A DNA stretch of 64,000 nt from P52-10 sp041397365 (GTDB lineage Bacteria > Pseudomonadota > Alphaproteobacteria > Rhizobiales > Xanthobacteraceae), in the NCBI GenBank assembly GCA_041397365.1, contig JAWKWT010000004.1, positions 1 to 64,000 of the forward strand, read 5' to 3'. Of the stretch, positions 56,395-64,000 are shown piece by piece. Below the pieces are notes generated by a model. It saw nothing but the letters and a program-made list of their open reading frames with translations. It made no database searches and was not told where the DNA came from. Made by a program: the position numbers and the translations under genes. How positions within the stretch are numbered: the stretch's first letter is position 1; each line of letters starts with the position of its first letter.

Positions 56395-56575
56395 GGAAAG
56401 CCGGTTCCCGCTTCCGCCGATCACGCGCCGAGGCTGGAGGCTCGAAGTCCCACCTTCGAAGCACTGTCGTCCAAAACGTCGCGCGCAGCCGCTATTTTTC
56501 GTCGTCGCAAAAGTCGCGCCGGGCGCAATCAGACACTTGCCGTTCCGGGCGGTGTCGGGCATACGGGGCTCTGCT

Positions 56576-56669
56576 GGAGCTGTGGCCGAGTGGCTGAAGG
56601 CGGCGGTTTGCTAAACCGTTATAGGGTTGTAAAGCCCTATCGAGGGTTCGAATCCCTCCGGCTCCGCCA
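56576..56669 (+). tRNA. tRNA-Ser (anticodon GCT)
   Basis: The acceptor stem GGAGCTG pairs with CGGCTCC, with discriminator G and encoded CCA. The anticodon arm CGGTTTGCTAAACCG gives GCT, reading AGC/AGU. A long variable arm (ATAGGG...CCCTAT) identifies it as class II. The T arm GAGGGTTCGAATCCCTC is perfect. No integrase or attachment repeat is seen beside it. Confidence 0.95.
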
Positions 56670-56778
56670 CCCTGTTGCCTTGCACCCTATTTCTTGCGGC
56701 TTCGGGTGATCTGCCGAAGCGGCAGGCCGCGCTGAGAGACTGATCGGACCCGAAGCGCTTCTTTTGGCGGCGCGATGA

Positions 56779-56838
56779 GCCCAAGACGTTACGGCCCAAG
56801 ACCTTCGAGCCCAGAACCTTAGAGCCAAAGACCCTAGA
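56779..56838. repeat. four-copy 15-bp tandem repeat abutting plsY
   Basis: Four imperfect copies of GCCCAAGACCTTCGA (56779, 56794, 56809, 56824) run up to four bases before the plsY ATG. They occupy the place where a ribosome-binding site would be. Confidence 0.75.
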
Positions 56839-56842
56839 GCCT

Positions 56843-57511
56843 ATGATCGTCTGGATCGCATGCGTGGTTGGATGGGGGATCGCCTATCTCTTCGGCTCCA
56901 TCCCGACCGGCTATCTGGCGGGGAAACTGCTCAAGGGCATCGATTTGCGCGAGCACGGCTCCGGCTCCACCGGCGCGACGAACGTCCTGCGAATGGTCGG
57001 GCCTTGGCCCGCCTTGGCGGTGCTGGTGGTGGATCTGCTGAAGGGAGCCGGCGCGGTGGCCTTCGCCCGCTGGTTTTATCCCTGGCTCGATACCCTGCCG
57101 TCCGACATGAAGCCGGCTGCGTTCGACGCACAAGCCTTGGCTCCCTGGGCGATCTGTCTCGCCGGTCTTGCCGCGTTGCTCGGTCATAGCCGCTCGATAT
57201 GGCTTGGATTCACCGGAGGAAAGTCGGCCGCGACCGGTCTCGGCGTGTTGCTGGCGCTGTCCTGGCCGGTCGGCTTGGGCGCGGCGGCGGCTTTCGGGCT
57301 CGTGCTGGCGATCTTTCGGATCGTGTCCCTCAGTTCGATGCTCGCGGCGGCCACGGCGATCGTTCTTATCTTCGGCGTCGAGCACCCGCTCCCCTATCGG
57401 CTGCTGGTGCTCGCCGGCGGCCTCTATGTCATTGTGCGGCATCGCACGAACATTCGGCGGTTGATGGCCGGTCAAGAGCCGCGGCTCGGACAAAGCTCTT
57501 TGAAATCTTAA
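56843..57511 (+). CDS. plsY: acyl-phosphate:glycerol-3-phosphate acyltransferase PlsY
   Basis: PlsY starts phospholipid synthesis by acylating glycerol-3-phosphate from acyl-phosphate. 222 residues with about five hydrophobic segments. The three active-site loops are visible: FGSIPTGYLAGKLLKGIDLR with HGSGSTGATNVLR, GHSRSIWLGFTGGKSAATGL, and the C-terminal YVIVRHRTNIRRLMAGQE. It begins directly after a 15-bp tandem repeat and lacks a recognisable Shine-Dalgarno sequence, so translation may be leaderless or weak. Confidence 0.94.
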   Translation: MIVWIACVVGWGIAYLFGSIPTGYLAGKLLKGIDLREHGSGSTGATNVLRMVGPWPALAVLVVDLLKGAGAVAFARWFYPWLDTLPSDMKPAAFDAQALAPWAICLAGLAALLGHSRSIWLGFTGGKSAATGLGVLLALSWPVGLGAAAAFGLVLAIFRIVSLSSMLAAATAIVLIFGVEHPLPYRLLVLAGGLYVIVRHRTNIRRLMAGQEPRLGQSSLKS

Positions 57512-57636
57512 GGGAACGCACTGCCCCGCGCCTTCCGATCGCCCGCCAAGAAAATGACGCAACTGGATTGTGCAATCCGCCTCCGCGCTGGCGACGGCCG
57601 AGCCGCCCGCCGCGCAGCGAAGATCGAGCTTGCATC

Positions 57637-58413
57637 GTGCGCAACAGCCTTCCGACCATCGCTTTGACGATCGCGCTTCTGACGCCTCACGCCGTCGCGG
57701 CGCAGACGCAGACGCAAGAGCCGCTCACCAACATCGAAATCCGGATGGTGAAATCCTCCACCCGTGGTCCGACGCGCGTCACCGCCGAGACCCGCAATCC
57801 GAACGACTTCGGCGTGCGCGATGTGGAGATGGACTGCACGATCAAGGATCGCGCGGGCAAGGATGTCGTCTCGTATCGCTCGACCGTGCTGAACATCTTC
57901 CAGCCGAACGAGCGCAAGACGACGCTGCAAGACGACGTCAGCGCATGGCCCGAGCAGGGCTTTGCGGCGCTTTGCGTCTCCATTCGCGGCGTTCGCTCCT
58001 GCCCGCTAACCTGCGGCGCAATAGGCCACAACTGTGGAAAACCCGCGCAACGCATTAGCCCCCCGCGCCTGCGGGTGCTTCAATCAGTGCGGAGCCGGAC
58101 GAACAACCAAGGCTCTCGTGGTGTTGATGTGGCGTCGAGTTGGCAGGTCGCAGTTCTGAAGATCCTGGCGGCGTCGGAAGACGGCGAGGCTGCCGTCGCA
58201 TCCATTTCCAAGGACCTCTCCATCCTGCTATCGGCGCGAGACCGCTGGGACCTCCGCCTTCGCGGCTCCCTTCCCGCCAATCGCCCGCAGGATATCTTTA
58301 GCGACGGACTGGTCTCGCGGCCCTCCGCCGGCGTCTGGCGGATCACGCCCGCCGGCCGCGACTATCTGCGGTCGATCGAAAATCCGCTCGACTACGATCA
58401 AGCCGCGCAATAG
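57637..58413 (+). CDS. exported domain fused to a winged-helix-like domain; possibly two genes joined by an indel
   Basis: A GTG at 57637 gives MRNSLPTIALTIALLTPHAV, a signal peptide, and then about 100 residues of an FxLYD-like beta domain (TRVTAETRNPNDFGVRDVEM, VLNIFQPNERKTTLQDDVSA) with paired cysteines. After a linker near 58030-58128 the same frame continues as SSWQVAVLKILAASEDGEAA...WRITPAGRDYLRSIEN, which looks like a small cytoplasmic winged-helix protein. A GTG at 58129 could start this second part on its own. An exported domain fused to a DNA-binding-like one is implausible, so a lost stop codon is suspected. Confidence 0.55.
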   Translation: MRNSLPTIALTIALLTPHAVAAQTQTQEPLTNIEIRMVKSSTRGPTRVTAETRNPNDFGVRDVEMDCTIKDRAGKDVVSYRSTVLNIFQPNERKTTLQDDVSAWPEQGFAALCVSIRGVRSCPLTCGAIGHNCGKPAQRISPPRLRVLQSVRSRTNNQGSRGVDVASSWQVAVLKILAASEDGEAAVASISKDLSILLSARDRWDLRLRGSLPANRPQDIFSDGLVSRPSAGVWRITPAGRDYLRSIENPLDYDQAAQ

Positions 58414-58536
58414 CCACCGTGGGCGCCGTTGCGCTGGCAACAGTTGCCTTCGACCCCGCCACGATCATCCATTGCCATTGCGGCCGGACGCAATCTATCA
58501 TCGCTCCGGTGTTGATCTGACATCGGAGATGTGGCG

Positions 58537-58821
58537 ATGAAGTCGATTTCCAACGCGATTGCGTGCGGCCTTCTTGCATGTTCGCTCATGACGCTCGGCC
58601 AGGCTCCCGCACTCGCGCAAGGCGCGCCCAAGGCCGGGACCACCTCCCCAACAGCCGCGGCCAGCGACAAGGCGGCAAAGCCGAAGCGTCCCCTCACCGC
58701 TCAGCAGCAGAAGATGAAAGACTGCGGCGCAAAGTGGCAGGAAGAGAAGAAGACCAAGGGCGTGAAGGGCCGCGAAGCCTGGAACAAATTCCGCAGCGAG
58801 TGTTTGAAGAAAAAGAGCTGA
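58537..58821 (+). CDS. exported PsiF-repeat-like protein
   Basis: 94 residues from the ATG at 58537 with GGAG upstream. Signal peptide SISNAIACGLLACSLMTLGQ to ALAQ. A Pro/Ala/Lys-rich linker leads to QQQKMKDCGAKWQEEKKTKG and AWNKFRSECLKKKS, one PsiF-type repeat with its two cysteines. PsiF repeats are found in phosphate-starvation-inducible periplasmic proteins of unknown function. It is a single gene. Confidence 0.75.
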   Translation: MKSISNAIACGLLACSLMTLGQAPALAQGAPKAGTTSPTAAASDKAAKPKRPLTAQQQKMKDCGAKWQEEKKTKGVKGREAWNKFRSECLKKKS

Positions 58822-59471
58822 GGCGAAATCCCGAGACGTAAACCGTTTTGATTTTGCGGGAGCTGGACGCCTCGCCGGACATCAGTCGACGGCGGGTGCT
58901 TTGAATATGGTCCCGAAAAGAGAACATGGCCTCCAAAAGAGAGGACCGGTTCGCGCGCCGCGGCCCTACAGGCCGGACCAGACCGTGCTCGAACAGCGAG
59001 CCTGCTTAAACAGAAGACGGATCGAGTGATCTCACTCAATGAAGGCGATTCAGCCCGGACGAGCCACGCTTCGGGGTGACATGCGCCGCAGCTTTCGAAG
59101 ACCTGTGCCTGAGCGGGCAGCCAGTTTTCCGGGATCAACCAGTTTTCCGGATCAGTCTTTCCGGAAATCAGTCCCGGATCAGAACCGCCACCCGGACTCG
59201 AGGGCGTCGGCGAACACGTCAGGGTCGAGGTCTCACGCAGCCGGAAGATCGGTGGTGAACATCGCGGAAGTCATTCCGCAAACGTAGGAAACGTTCCTTG
59301 CCGGATCGGCTTCCGCCGAGAGAACTCTTCGAAAATTGCGAACCGGCCGCCTGACACTGATGTCTCGCCGACACCCTCCTTCGTCAATGTGATCCACTCA
59401 GCCGATTTGAAACCTGCGAAGGACCTATGACGGCGCCGGCGAGAACCGCCGGCAAGTCCAACCTGCGCGAT
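58822..59471. other. 650-base gap with decayed dispersed repeats
   Basis: No convincing gene is seen. CCCGAAAAG at 58913 and GAGGACCGG at 58940 recall the dispersed repeat. At 59123-59178 CCAGTTTTCCGG-ATCA occurs twice, followed by two shorter variants. GGAAACGTTCC lies at 59287. Confidence 0.5.
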
Positions 59472-59597
59472 TTACTTCTTGGCCTTCTTCGCGGTCTTCT
59501 TGGCAGCCTTCTTCACCGTCTTCTTGGCAGCCTTCTTCGCAGTCTTCTTTACGGCCTTCTTCGCGGTTTTCTTCGCCTTCTTCGCCTTCTTAGCCAT
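59472..59597 (-). CDS. Lys/Ala-rich histone H1-like mini-protein (41 aa)
   Basis: The frame reads MAKKAKKAKKTAKKAVKKTA and continues with AKK, TKK and VKK blocks to the stop. Of 41 residues about 22 are Lys and the rest are Ala, Thr and Val. AGGAGG lies six bases upstream of the ATG, the best ribosome-binding site in this part of the window, so it is very likely translated. The composition matches the C-terminal tail of histone H1-like DNA-condensing proteins. The function in chromosome compaction is inference. It is too short for most gene finders. Confidence 0.8.
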   Translation of the reverse strand: MAKKAKKAKKTAKKAVKKTAKKAAKKTVKKAAKKTAKKAKK

Positions 59598-60156
59598 GTT
59601 GCCCTCCTGAAATGTGAGATGGCTCGTCAGTGTGTGCGCCGCGCGATTCGCGATGCACTACAATTCGAATACACGAACGAAATAAAAAAACCACTGCGCC
59701 CCTTAAGGAAGTATTGAAAGCTGTGACCGCGAAGTTACGCAGTGGGTTCAATACGATGCGTCGATACGGGCGGCATCGCCCGCGGGCCGCCACAAAGGAA
59801 ACGCCTGCAATAGCGTGTCAAGAGTTCAGGAAACCCTTGCAGCGCAGACGTTTTTTGATTGCAACAAAACTCTCGCCGCACGCGCGATGTTCTACGCCAA
59901 CGATCAAGGAAGCGATGCGAGTCGCGCGCTTCGGACTCGAAGTCGCGAAAATTGCCAACGAAAAATTTTTCGAGGAAAACTCTTTCGACGGTGCGATGCA
60001 TCGCCTTTCGCGTGCCCCGAGGTGACATCGGCTGCACCGATCTGCATCTGAGTCGCGACTGGATGCACCTCGCCCCGCGTTAGAGACGACATGCACGAAC
60101 GGGCGAGGCGCGTCATTACCGCGTGAGCGAGTGCGGACCGTCGTCCGCACCCGCGA
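59598..60156. other. 559-base gap upstream of the mini-histone and downstream of gatB
   Basis: It contains the promoter of the mini-histone gene (AT-rich around 59650-59710). A plus-strand frame of 131 codons at 59630-60025 is possible, but it has no ribosome-binding site and unusual composition. I see no RNA gene. Confidence 0.4.
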
Positions 60157-61644
60157 TTACAGACCGAGTTTGGATTTCAAAAGGTCGTTGACGGCCTGCG
60201 GGTTCACCTTGCCGCCCGACGCCTTCATCACCTGACCGACGAACCAGCCGATCATCGCCGGCTTGGCTTTCGCCTGCGCCACCTTGTCCGGATTGGCCGC
60301 GACGATCTCGTCGACGACCTTCTCGATGGCACCGAGGTCGGTGACCTGCTTCATGCCGCGCGCCTCGACCAGCCCAACCGGATCGCCGCCCTCGGTCCAG
60401 ACGATCTCGAACAGGTCCTTGCCGATCTTGCCCGAGATCGTTCCCGCGCCGATCAAGTTGACGATCGCGCCAAGCTGCTGCGCCGACACCGGCGAGGACG
60501 ACATCTCGCGGCTCTCCTTGTTCAGTCGTCCGAACAGCTCGTTGATGATCCAGTTCGCCGCCAGCTTGCCGTCGCGCGCGCGCTCAGTGAGACCGGACAG
60601 CACGGATTCGAAAAACTCCGCGCTCTCGCGCTCGCTCACCAGCACGCCGGCGTCGTAAGAGGACAACGCGAAGTCCTTGATGAATCGTGATTTCTTCTCG
60701 TCAGGCAGTTCGGGAAGATCGGCCTGCAACTGGTCCACGAACGCTTGCGAGAACTCCAGCGGCAGCAGGTCGGGATCGGGAAAATACCGGTAGTCGTGCG
60801 CTTCTTCCTTGGAGCGCATCGAGCGCGTCTCGCCCCGGTCGGGATCGAACAGCCGCGTCTCCTGCTCGATCTGTCCGCCATCCTCAATGATCTCGATCTG
60901 GCGGCGCGCCTCGTATTCGATCGCCTGGCCGATGAAACGGATGGAGTTGACGTTCTTGATCTCGCAGCGCGTGCCGAGCGGATCGCCTGGCTTGCGGACC
61001 GAAACGTTGACGTCGGCGCGCAGGCTGCCCTTCTCCATGTCGCCGTCGCAGGTTCCGAGATAGCGCAGGATCGACCGCAGCTTGGCCATATAGGCTTTGG
61101 CCTGTTCCGACGAGCGGATATCCGGCTTGGAGACGATCTCCATCAGCGCGACGCCGGAGCGGTTGAGGTCGATCGCGCTCATGTCCGGGTGCTGATCGTG
61201 CAGCGATTTCCCCGCATCCTGTTCCAGATGCAGCCGCTCGATACCGACCGTGATGCTTTCGCCGTCCTCCAGATCGACCGCGACCTCGCCCTCGCCCACG
61301 ATCGGCGATTTGAACTGGCTGATCTGATAGCCCTGCGGCAGGTCCGGATAAAAATAGTTCTTCCGGTCGAACACCGATTTGAGATTGATCCGCGCGCGCA
61401 AGCCGAGCCCGGTCCGCACCGCCTGCCGGACGCACTCCTCGTTGATGACGGGCAGCATGCCGGGCATGGCCGCGTCCACCAGCGAGACCTGCGCGTTCGG
61501 CGAAGCGCCGAAGGCGGTGGCCGCGCCGGAAAAGAGTTTGGCGTTGGATGTCACCTGCGCATGCACTTCCATGCCGATGACGACTTCCCAGTCGCCGGTG
61601 GAGCCGCGCAGAAGTTTCGAGGATGTCTTCGGGATCGCGTTCAT
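60157..61644 (-). CDS. gatB: aspartyl/glutamyl-tRNA amidotransferase subunit B
   Basis: GatB with GatA and GatC converts mischarged Glu-tRNA(Gln) or Asp-tRNA(Asn) to the amide form. 495 residues. The catalytic cradle includes WEVVIGMEVHAQVTSNAKLF, FDRKNYFYPDLPQGYQISQF and RLHLEQDAGKSLHDQHPDMS; the tail domain ends with GWFVGQVMKASGGKVNPQAV. It lies in the same direction as gatA, with the patatin gene between them. Confidence 0.95.
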   Translation of the reverse strand: MNAIPKTSSKLLRGSTGDWEVVIGMEVHAQVTSNAKLFSGAATAFGASPNAQVSLVDAAMPGMLPVINEECVRQAVRTGLGLRARINLKSVFDRKNYFYPDLPQGYQISQFKSPIVGEGEVAVDLEDGESITVGIERLHLEQDAGKSLHDQHPDMSAIDLNRSGVALMEIVSKPDIRSSEQAKAYMAKLRSILRYLGTCDGDMEKGSLRADVNVSVRKPGDPLGTRCEIKNVNSIRFIGQAIEYEARRQIEIIEDGGQIEQETRLFDPDRGETRSMRSKEEAHDYRYFPDPDLLPLEFSQAFVDQLQADLPELPDEKKSRFIKDFALSSYDAGVLVSERESAEFFESVLSGLTERARDGKLAANWIINELFGRLNKESREMSSSPVSAQQLGAIVNLIGAGTISGKIGKDLFEIVWTEGGDPVGLVEARGMKQVTDLGAIEKVVDEIVAANPDKVAQAKAKPAMIGWFVGQVMKASGGKVNPQAVNDLLKSKLGL

Positions 61645-61708
61645 AGGGCGCTTCTACCCGCTCGCGTTCCGCGAGAAAACCCCAAACGATCGAGGCGCGC
61701 GAGCCGGA

Positions 61709-63094
61709 CTACAGTCCGGCCGCGAAGCCGCGGACGACCGGGCTCATGCGGAAGGCATCTCGGCCGGCGGCAATGGCGAGATCGACCTGCTCGGCCGGAA
61801 GGTGAAACCGGGTCGGGATCGCTTCCAGTTCGGCCGCCCAAACCGGATCGAACTGATCGAAGCCGATCCGGCCGATGAAGAATTTCAGGTCGCGGCAATT
61901 CCAGCCCGGCCGAACACCGAGACTGGTTCGTTCGGCGGCGGATAGGCCGCAGCGCCATTTGACCATCGCCGCCTGCCAGTCGTTCATCGTCCGCTCGAAC
62001 GCGGTGTAGCTCGCGCCGACGCTTGCATCGATCGTGGTATCGATCGCCGCCTTCATCAGGTCGACTCCGTTCGGCCCTTCGACCGTCTTCACCCAATCGC
62101 CCGACAAGCCCGTCTTGGCGTCGACGATCAGGAACATCGCACGGCGTAGTTTGACTGCCTGCTGCGGCGAGAGCGGGCCGTAGGCCGTTTCCGACGACTC
62201 GCGGGCGATGGTGAAACCGGAGACGCCGTAATTGTCGACCAGGCCGCCATCAAGCAGCTTGATGAACGGGACGGCACCCTCGCGATAGCGGCTGATGGCC
62301 TTGGCGAAAGCGGTCAGCATCGGCGCGCCGTCACGGCGATCGCGCGAGCGCACGATCCATTGCGGCAGCGGGTCCTGGCATTCGCCCGGATACGCCCGCA
62401 CCACCACCGGGGCAAAAGCGATCGGAACGGCGGCGGATGCCGCGACCGCGCTTGAGAGCGGATAGGCGGACAGGTCGCTACAGATCGCGGTGAAGGCCGT
62501 CGCACCGAAAACGAACGGCGTGCGATTGTAGATATCGGATGCGTTGATCCAGATGCGCGGGCGGCCGACCGTTCTGAACCGGGCGAAGGTCGCACCCTCG
62601 AACAGATTGGCATCGAGGAAACGGGTGAAGCCGGTCTGGTCGTTGACGCCACCACCGAGCGCGCGGCCGAGCGTTCCGAGCGAAAGCGACGTATCGAGAT
62701 TTTCCTCGGCATTCTTCAGCAGAAACTTTTCGCGGAAATCAGCGAGCGCCTGACGCCTCTTGAGGCCGTAATAGGCGGCGGTGACGGAACCGCCGGATAC
62801 GCCGGAGATGAAGTCGATCCGCTCGAGCAGCGAGCCGGACGCCCCGCGCACCGGAATGCGATCCATCTCCTCGAGAACGCCGAAGGAAAATGCCGCCGCG
62901 CGCGTCCCTCCCCCGGAGAATGCCAGCCCGACCAGAGCATCATCGAGATAGGCCGAATCCTCGAACCCGATCCGCAGCTTGTCGACGACGCTGCCCTCGA
63001 CGGGAACGTTAACCGGGACGTTATGGACGGTCGCGCAGCCGAGCAAACCGGCACACAGCGCAACGAAACCCATAACACGGCAGATACTCAGCAT
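61709..63094 (-). CDS. patatin-like phospholipase lipoprotein
   Basis: 461 residues. The lipobox is VALCAGLLGC, so the protein should be lipid-anchored. The patatin fold has the oxyanion loop GLAFSGGGTRAAAFSFGVLE, the nucleophile serine in FISGVSGGSVTAAYYG and the catalytic aspartate in LLDGGLVDNYGVSGF. It probably hydrolyses phospholipids or other acyl esters at the envelope. The ATG at 63094 is used rather than the TTG two codons upstream. It lies between gatA and gatB, an insertion relative to a plain gatCAB order. Confidence 0.9.
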   Translation of the reverse strand: MLSICRVMGFVALCAGLLGCATVHNVPVNVPVEGSVVDKLRIGFEDSAYLDDALVGLAFSGGGTRAAAFSFGVLEEMDRIPVRGASGSLLERIDFISGVSGGSVTAAYYGLKRRQALADFREKFLLKNAEENLDTSLSLGTLGRALGGGVNDQTGFTRFLDANLFEGATFARFRTVGRPRIWINASDIYNRTPFVFGATAFTAICSDLSAYPLSSAVAASAAVPIAFAPVVVRAYPGECQDPLPQWIVRSRDRRDGAPMLTAFAKAISRYREGAVPFIKLLDGGLVDNYGVSGFTIARESSETAYGPLSPQQAVKLRRAMFLIVDAKTGLSGDWVKTVEGPNGVDLMKAAIDTTIDASVGASYTAFERTMNDWQAAMVKWRCGLSAAERTSLGVRPGWNCRDLKFFIGRIGFDQFDPVWAAELEAIPTRFHLPAEQVDLAIAAGRDAFRMSPVVRGFAAGL

Positions 63095-63196
63095 TTTCAA
63101 CCAGGATCACGCAGCAACACCAACCCGGCCGATGTCTACCAGCAATCGACCTCGTTCGTTAACGTCATCTTAAGAATGGTTAATTTGTGGTCCGGC

Positions 63197-63999
63197 TCAC
63201 CACCAGCGCGACGCGGGAAAACGCCCGGCAGACTGTTCGATCACCTCGCCGAGCGAAAACAGCGTTTCCTCGTCGAACGGACGCCCGATCAGTTGCAGGC
63301 CGAGCGGCAGGCCCTGACCGTCCTTGCCGGCCGGAACGGCGATGCCGGGCAGCCCGGCCATGTTCACGGTGACGGTGAAGATGTCGTTCAGATACATCTC
63401 CACCGGATCGGCCTTGATCTTCTCGCCGATACCGAAGGCGGCGGACGGCGTCGCCGGCGTCAGGATCGCGTGCACGCCCGCATCAAAGCAGGTCTCGAAA
63501 TCCTGCTTGATGAGCGTGCGGACTTTTTGCGCACGTAGATAGTAGGCGTCATAATAACCGGCTGACAGAACATAGGTGCCGATCATGATGCGGCGGCGCA
63601 CCTCGGGGCCGAAGCCGGCGGCGCGCGTGTTCTCATACATCTCGACGATGTTGCGGCCCGGCACCCGCATACCGTAGCGCACGCCGTCATAGCGTGCGAG
63701 ATTGGACGACGCCTCCGCGGGAGCTACGATGTAATAGGCCGGCAGCGCATATTTCGTGTGCGGCAGCGACACGTCGACAAGCTCCGCGCCCGCCGCCTTC
63801 AGCCACTCCGCCCCCTGCTGCCAGAGTTTTTCGATCTCCGGCGCCATGCCGTCGAGCCGGTATTCCTTCGGAATGCCGATGCGCAGCCTCTTTCACCGAA
63901 CCGCCAACGGCCTTTTCGAAATCCGAACAGGCCGATCGACGGAGGTCGTCCTTCGGATCGTAACCCGACATCGCGCGCATCAGGATCGCGGCGTCACGC
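63197..63999 (-). CDS. gatA: glutamyl-tRNA amidotransferase subunit A (partial; one frameshift)
   Basis: GatA is the amidase subunit that releases ammonia from glutamine. Only the C-terminal part lies in the window; the N-terminus with the Ser-Ser-Lys triad is beyond the right edge. ILMRAMSGYDPKDD, DFEKAVGGSVK and then, after a frame change near 63885, RIGIPKEYRLDGMAPEIEKL, PAYYIVAPAEASSNLARYDG, YVLSAGYYDAYYLRAQKVRT and NMAGLPGIAVPAGKDGQGLP are readable. The frame change is one extra base. It is the first gene of the gatA-patatin-gatB run. Confidence 0.92.
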
Positions 64000-64000
64000 A

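Noticed and set aside
56576..56669. Integration site at tRNA-Ser
   Set aside because: No integrase, no repeated 3' tRNA end downstream and housekeeping plsY follows directly.
57199..57636. N-terminal extension of the frame ending at 58413, overlapping plsY
   Set aside because: It is an out-of-frame reading of plsY; the signal peptide begins at 57637.
59630..60025. Plus-strand frame of 131 codons upstream of the mini-histone
   Set aside because: No ribosome-binding site, unusual composition and shared space with competing frames on both strands. Not supported well enough to call a gene.

Overview
The window is GC-rich (roughly 60-65 %) alphaproteobacterial chromosome. Gene content and order point to Nitrobacteraceae/Bradyrhizobiaceae (Bradyrhizobium, Rhodopseudomonas, Afipia and relatives). 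The main clues are the glyA-nrdR-ribD-ribE-ribH-nusB-thiL and rsh-pdxJ-acpS-lepB-rnc-era-recO runs, a porin_2 outer-membrane porin, a metal-independent-of-zinc HemB, Bug-type receptors, and a dispersed palindromic repeat containing GATCCCGAAAAG. The family placement is an inference from the sequence alone.

Layout. 0-1 kb: the 3' part of a Bug receptor and a 51-residue protein. 1-9.4 kb (minus): hppA and the glyA-nrdR-rib-nusB-thiL housekeeping run. 9.4-12.6 kb: small proteins, an LdtR-like MarR regulator, and a gap with three phased DnaA-box-like 9-mers. 12.7-15.3 kb (plus): hemB, an RDD membrane protein and bpt. 15.3-18.8 kb (minus): a complete sitABCD Mn/Fe ABC transporter with a 16-bp palindrome upstream. 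19-22.9 kb: parC, two exported proteins and recO. 22.9-29.7 kb (minus): era, rnc, lepB, acpS, pdxJ, rsh and rpoZ. 30-38 kb: NYN nuclease-like protein, family 5 uracil-DNA glycosylase, smpB, mscL, dapA, a lytic transglycosylase and the porin. 38.5-56.3 kb: an accessory catabolic and transport island. 56.5-64 kb: tRNA-Ser(GCT), plsY, small exported proteins, a Lys/Ala-rich mini-histone, gatB, a patatin lipoprotein and partial gatA.

The island is the most distinctive part. An IclR regulator (with a DUF2889 gene behind it) diverges from a five-gene operon: class III CoA-transferase, acyl-CoA dehydrogenase, enoyl-CoA hydratase-like protein, a thiolase-like protein that appears to lack the usual cysteine, and a DUF35 Zn-ribbon/OB-fold partner. 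Eight consecutive Bug-family periplasmic receptors follow in about 9 kb, most with their own terminator, and the array ends in a single TctB-TctA membrane pair. I read this as uptake of a family of carboxylates by several receptors sharing one tripartite tricarboxylate transporter (TTT), feeding a CoA-dependent side-chain degradation route. The substrate cannot be read from sequence.

Sequence quality matters here. At least ten otherwise good genes carry one or a few frame-breaking indels (hppA, thiL, the transglycosylase, CoA-transferase, dehydrogenase, thiolase-like gene, Bug7, Bug8, tctB, gatA). Between about 23.4 and 28.5 kb the indels become dense and hit six neighbouring genes, several of them normally essential. 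This pattern looks like base-calling or assembly error rather than gene decay. Coordinates for those genes are the outer limits of the reconstructed reading frame.
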